Positions 5,389-5,448 of a stretch of DNA of 5,448 nt are shown here, piece after piece. The translations under genes were made by a program, and so were the position numbers. Positions within the stretch are counted from its first letter, which is position 1; the number at the start of each line of letters is the position of its first letter. Source of the stretch: Chloroflexia bacterium (GTDB lineage: Bacteria; Chloroflexota; Chloroflexia; Thermomicrobiales; JALYUS01); the NCBI GenBank assembly GCA_025928215.1, contig JAICJW010000313.1, forward strand, positions 1 to 5,448, in the 5' to 3' direction. Under the pieces are notes generated by a model, which ran no database searches, was not told the origin of the DNA, and saw only the letters and a program-made list of their open reading frames with translations.

Positions 5389-5448
5389 ATGATCCGTGAT
5401 ACAGGGAAGGATTCGCTTCTTACTCGTGTGGCTCTTCCCGGCGCCGTG
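5389..5448 (+). CDS. Start of a divergent gene, product unknown (3' end outside window)
   Basis: After the AAGGAGG site, ATG 5389 opens a frame that runs without a stop to the last base of the window, giving 20 codons: MIRDTGKDSLLTRVALPGAV. An in-frame GTG at 5386 is too close to the ribosome-binding site to be preferred. The fragment is too short to recognise. It has no clear signal peptide or membrane segment so far. The gene is divergent from the split DMT transporter and shares an 88-base gap with it, so the two could be co-regulated. The support is the ribosome-binding site alone, and 20 open codons in GC-rich DNA mean little by themselves. Confidence 0.55.
   Translation, partial: MIRDTGKDSLLTRVALPGAV

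Overview
The window looks like an ordinary chromosomal stretch of a GC-rich, free-living bacterium. There are no phage, transposase, CRISPR, rRNA or tRNA signals. The peptide-type ABC operon, the many GC-rich shadow frames, use of TTG as a possible start, and two kinds of dispersed palindromic intergenic repeat fit a Chloroflexota-like genome (for example Thermomicrobia). That placement is inference from style, not from a marker gene.

Left part, plus strand (1-2951): the 3' end of a family 5 extracellular solute-binding protein gene, followed by two inner-membrane permease genes of the DppB/OppB and DppC/OppC types. Together they form an importer for a peptide, opine, glycoside or similar solute. 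The ATPase subunits are not in the window. Both gene junctions in this operon hold a palindromic repeat that could fold in the mRNA: a GC-rich hairpin at 913-937 and an inverted array of 7-base units at 1942-2013.

Middle, minus strand (4290 down to 3022): after a short convergent junction, a two-gene unit encodes a crotonase-fold protein of the ECHDC3-like type and a nucleoside 2-deoxyribosyltransferase family protein. The stop codon of the first gene directly abuts the start codon of the second (TAG then ATG). The crotonase lacks both glutamates used by classical enoyl-CoA hydratases. A candidate promoter at 4332-4360 supports the inner start at 4290.

Right part, minus strand (5300 down to 4426): two consecutive small membrane proteins, each one EamA half (about five membrane segments), overlap by four bases. 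They look like a ten-segment DMT transporter split into two chains, or one gene broken by a one-base frame change. A second inverted array of 7-base units separates this pair from the crotonase gene and overlaps the last stop codon.

Right edge, plus strand: a perfect AAGGAGG ribosome-binding site followed by ATG at 5389 marks the start of a divergent gene that runs out of the window. The shared 88-base gap (5301-5388) carries a good candidate promoter for the DMT pair.

Nothing here is a clearly new system. The points most worth a second look are the split DMT transporter, the glutamate-less crotonase and its partner, and the paired heptamer repeats that begin at or next to stop codons.
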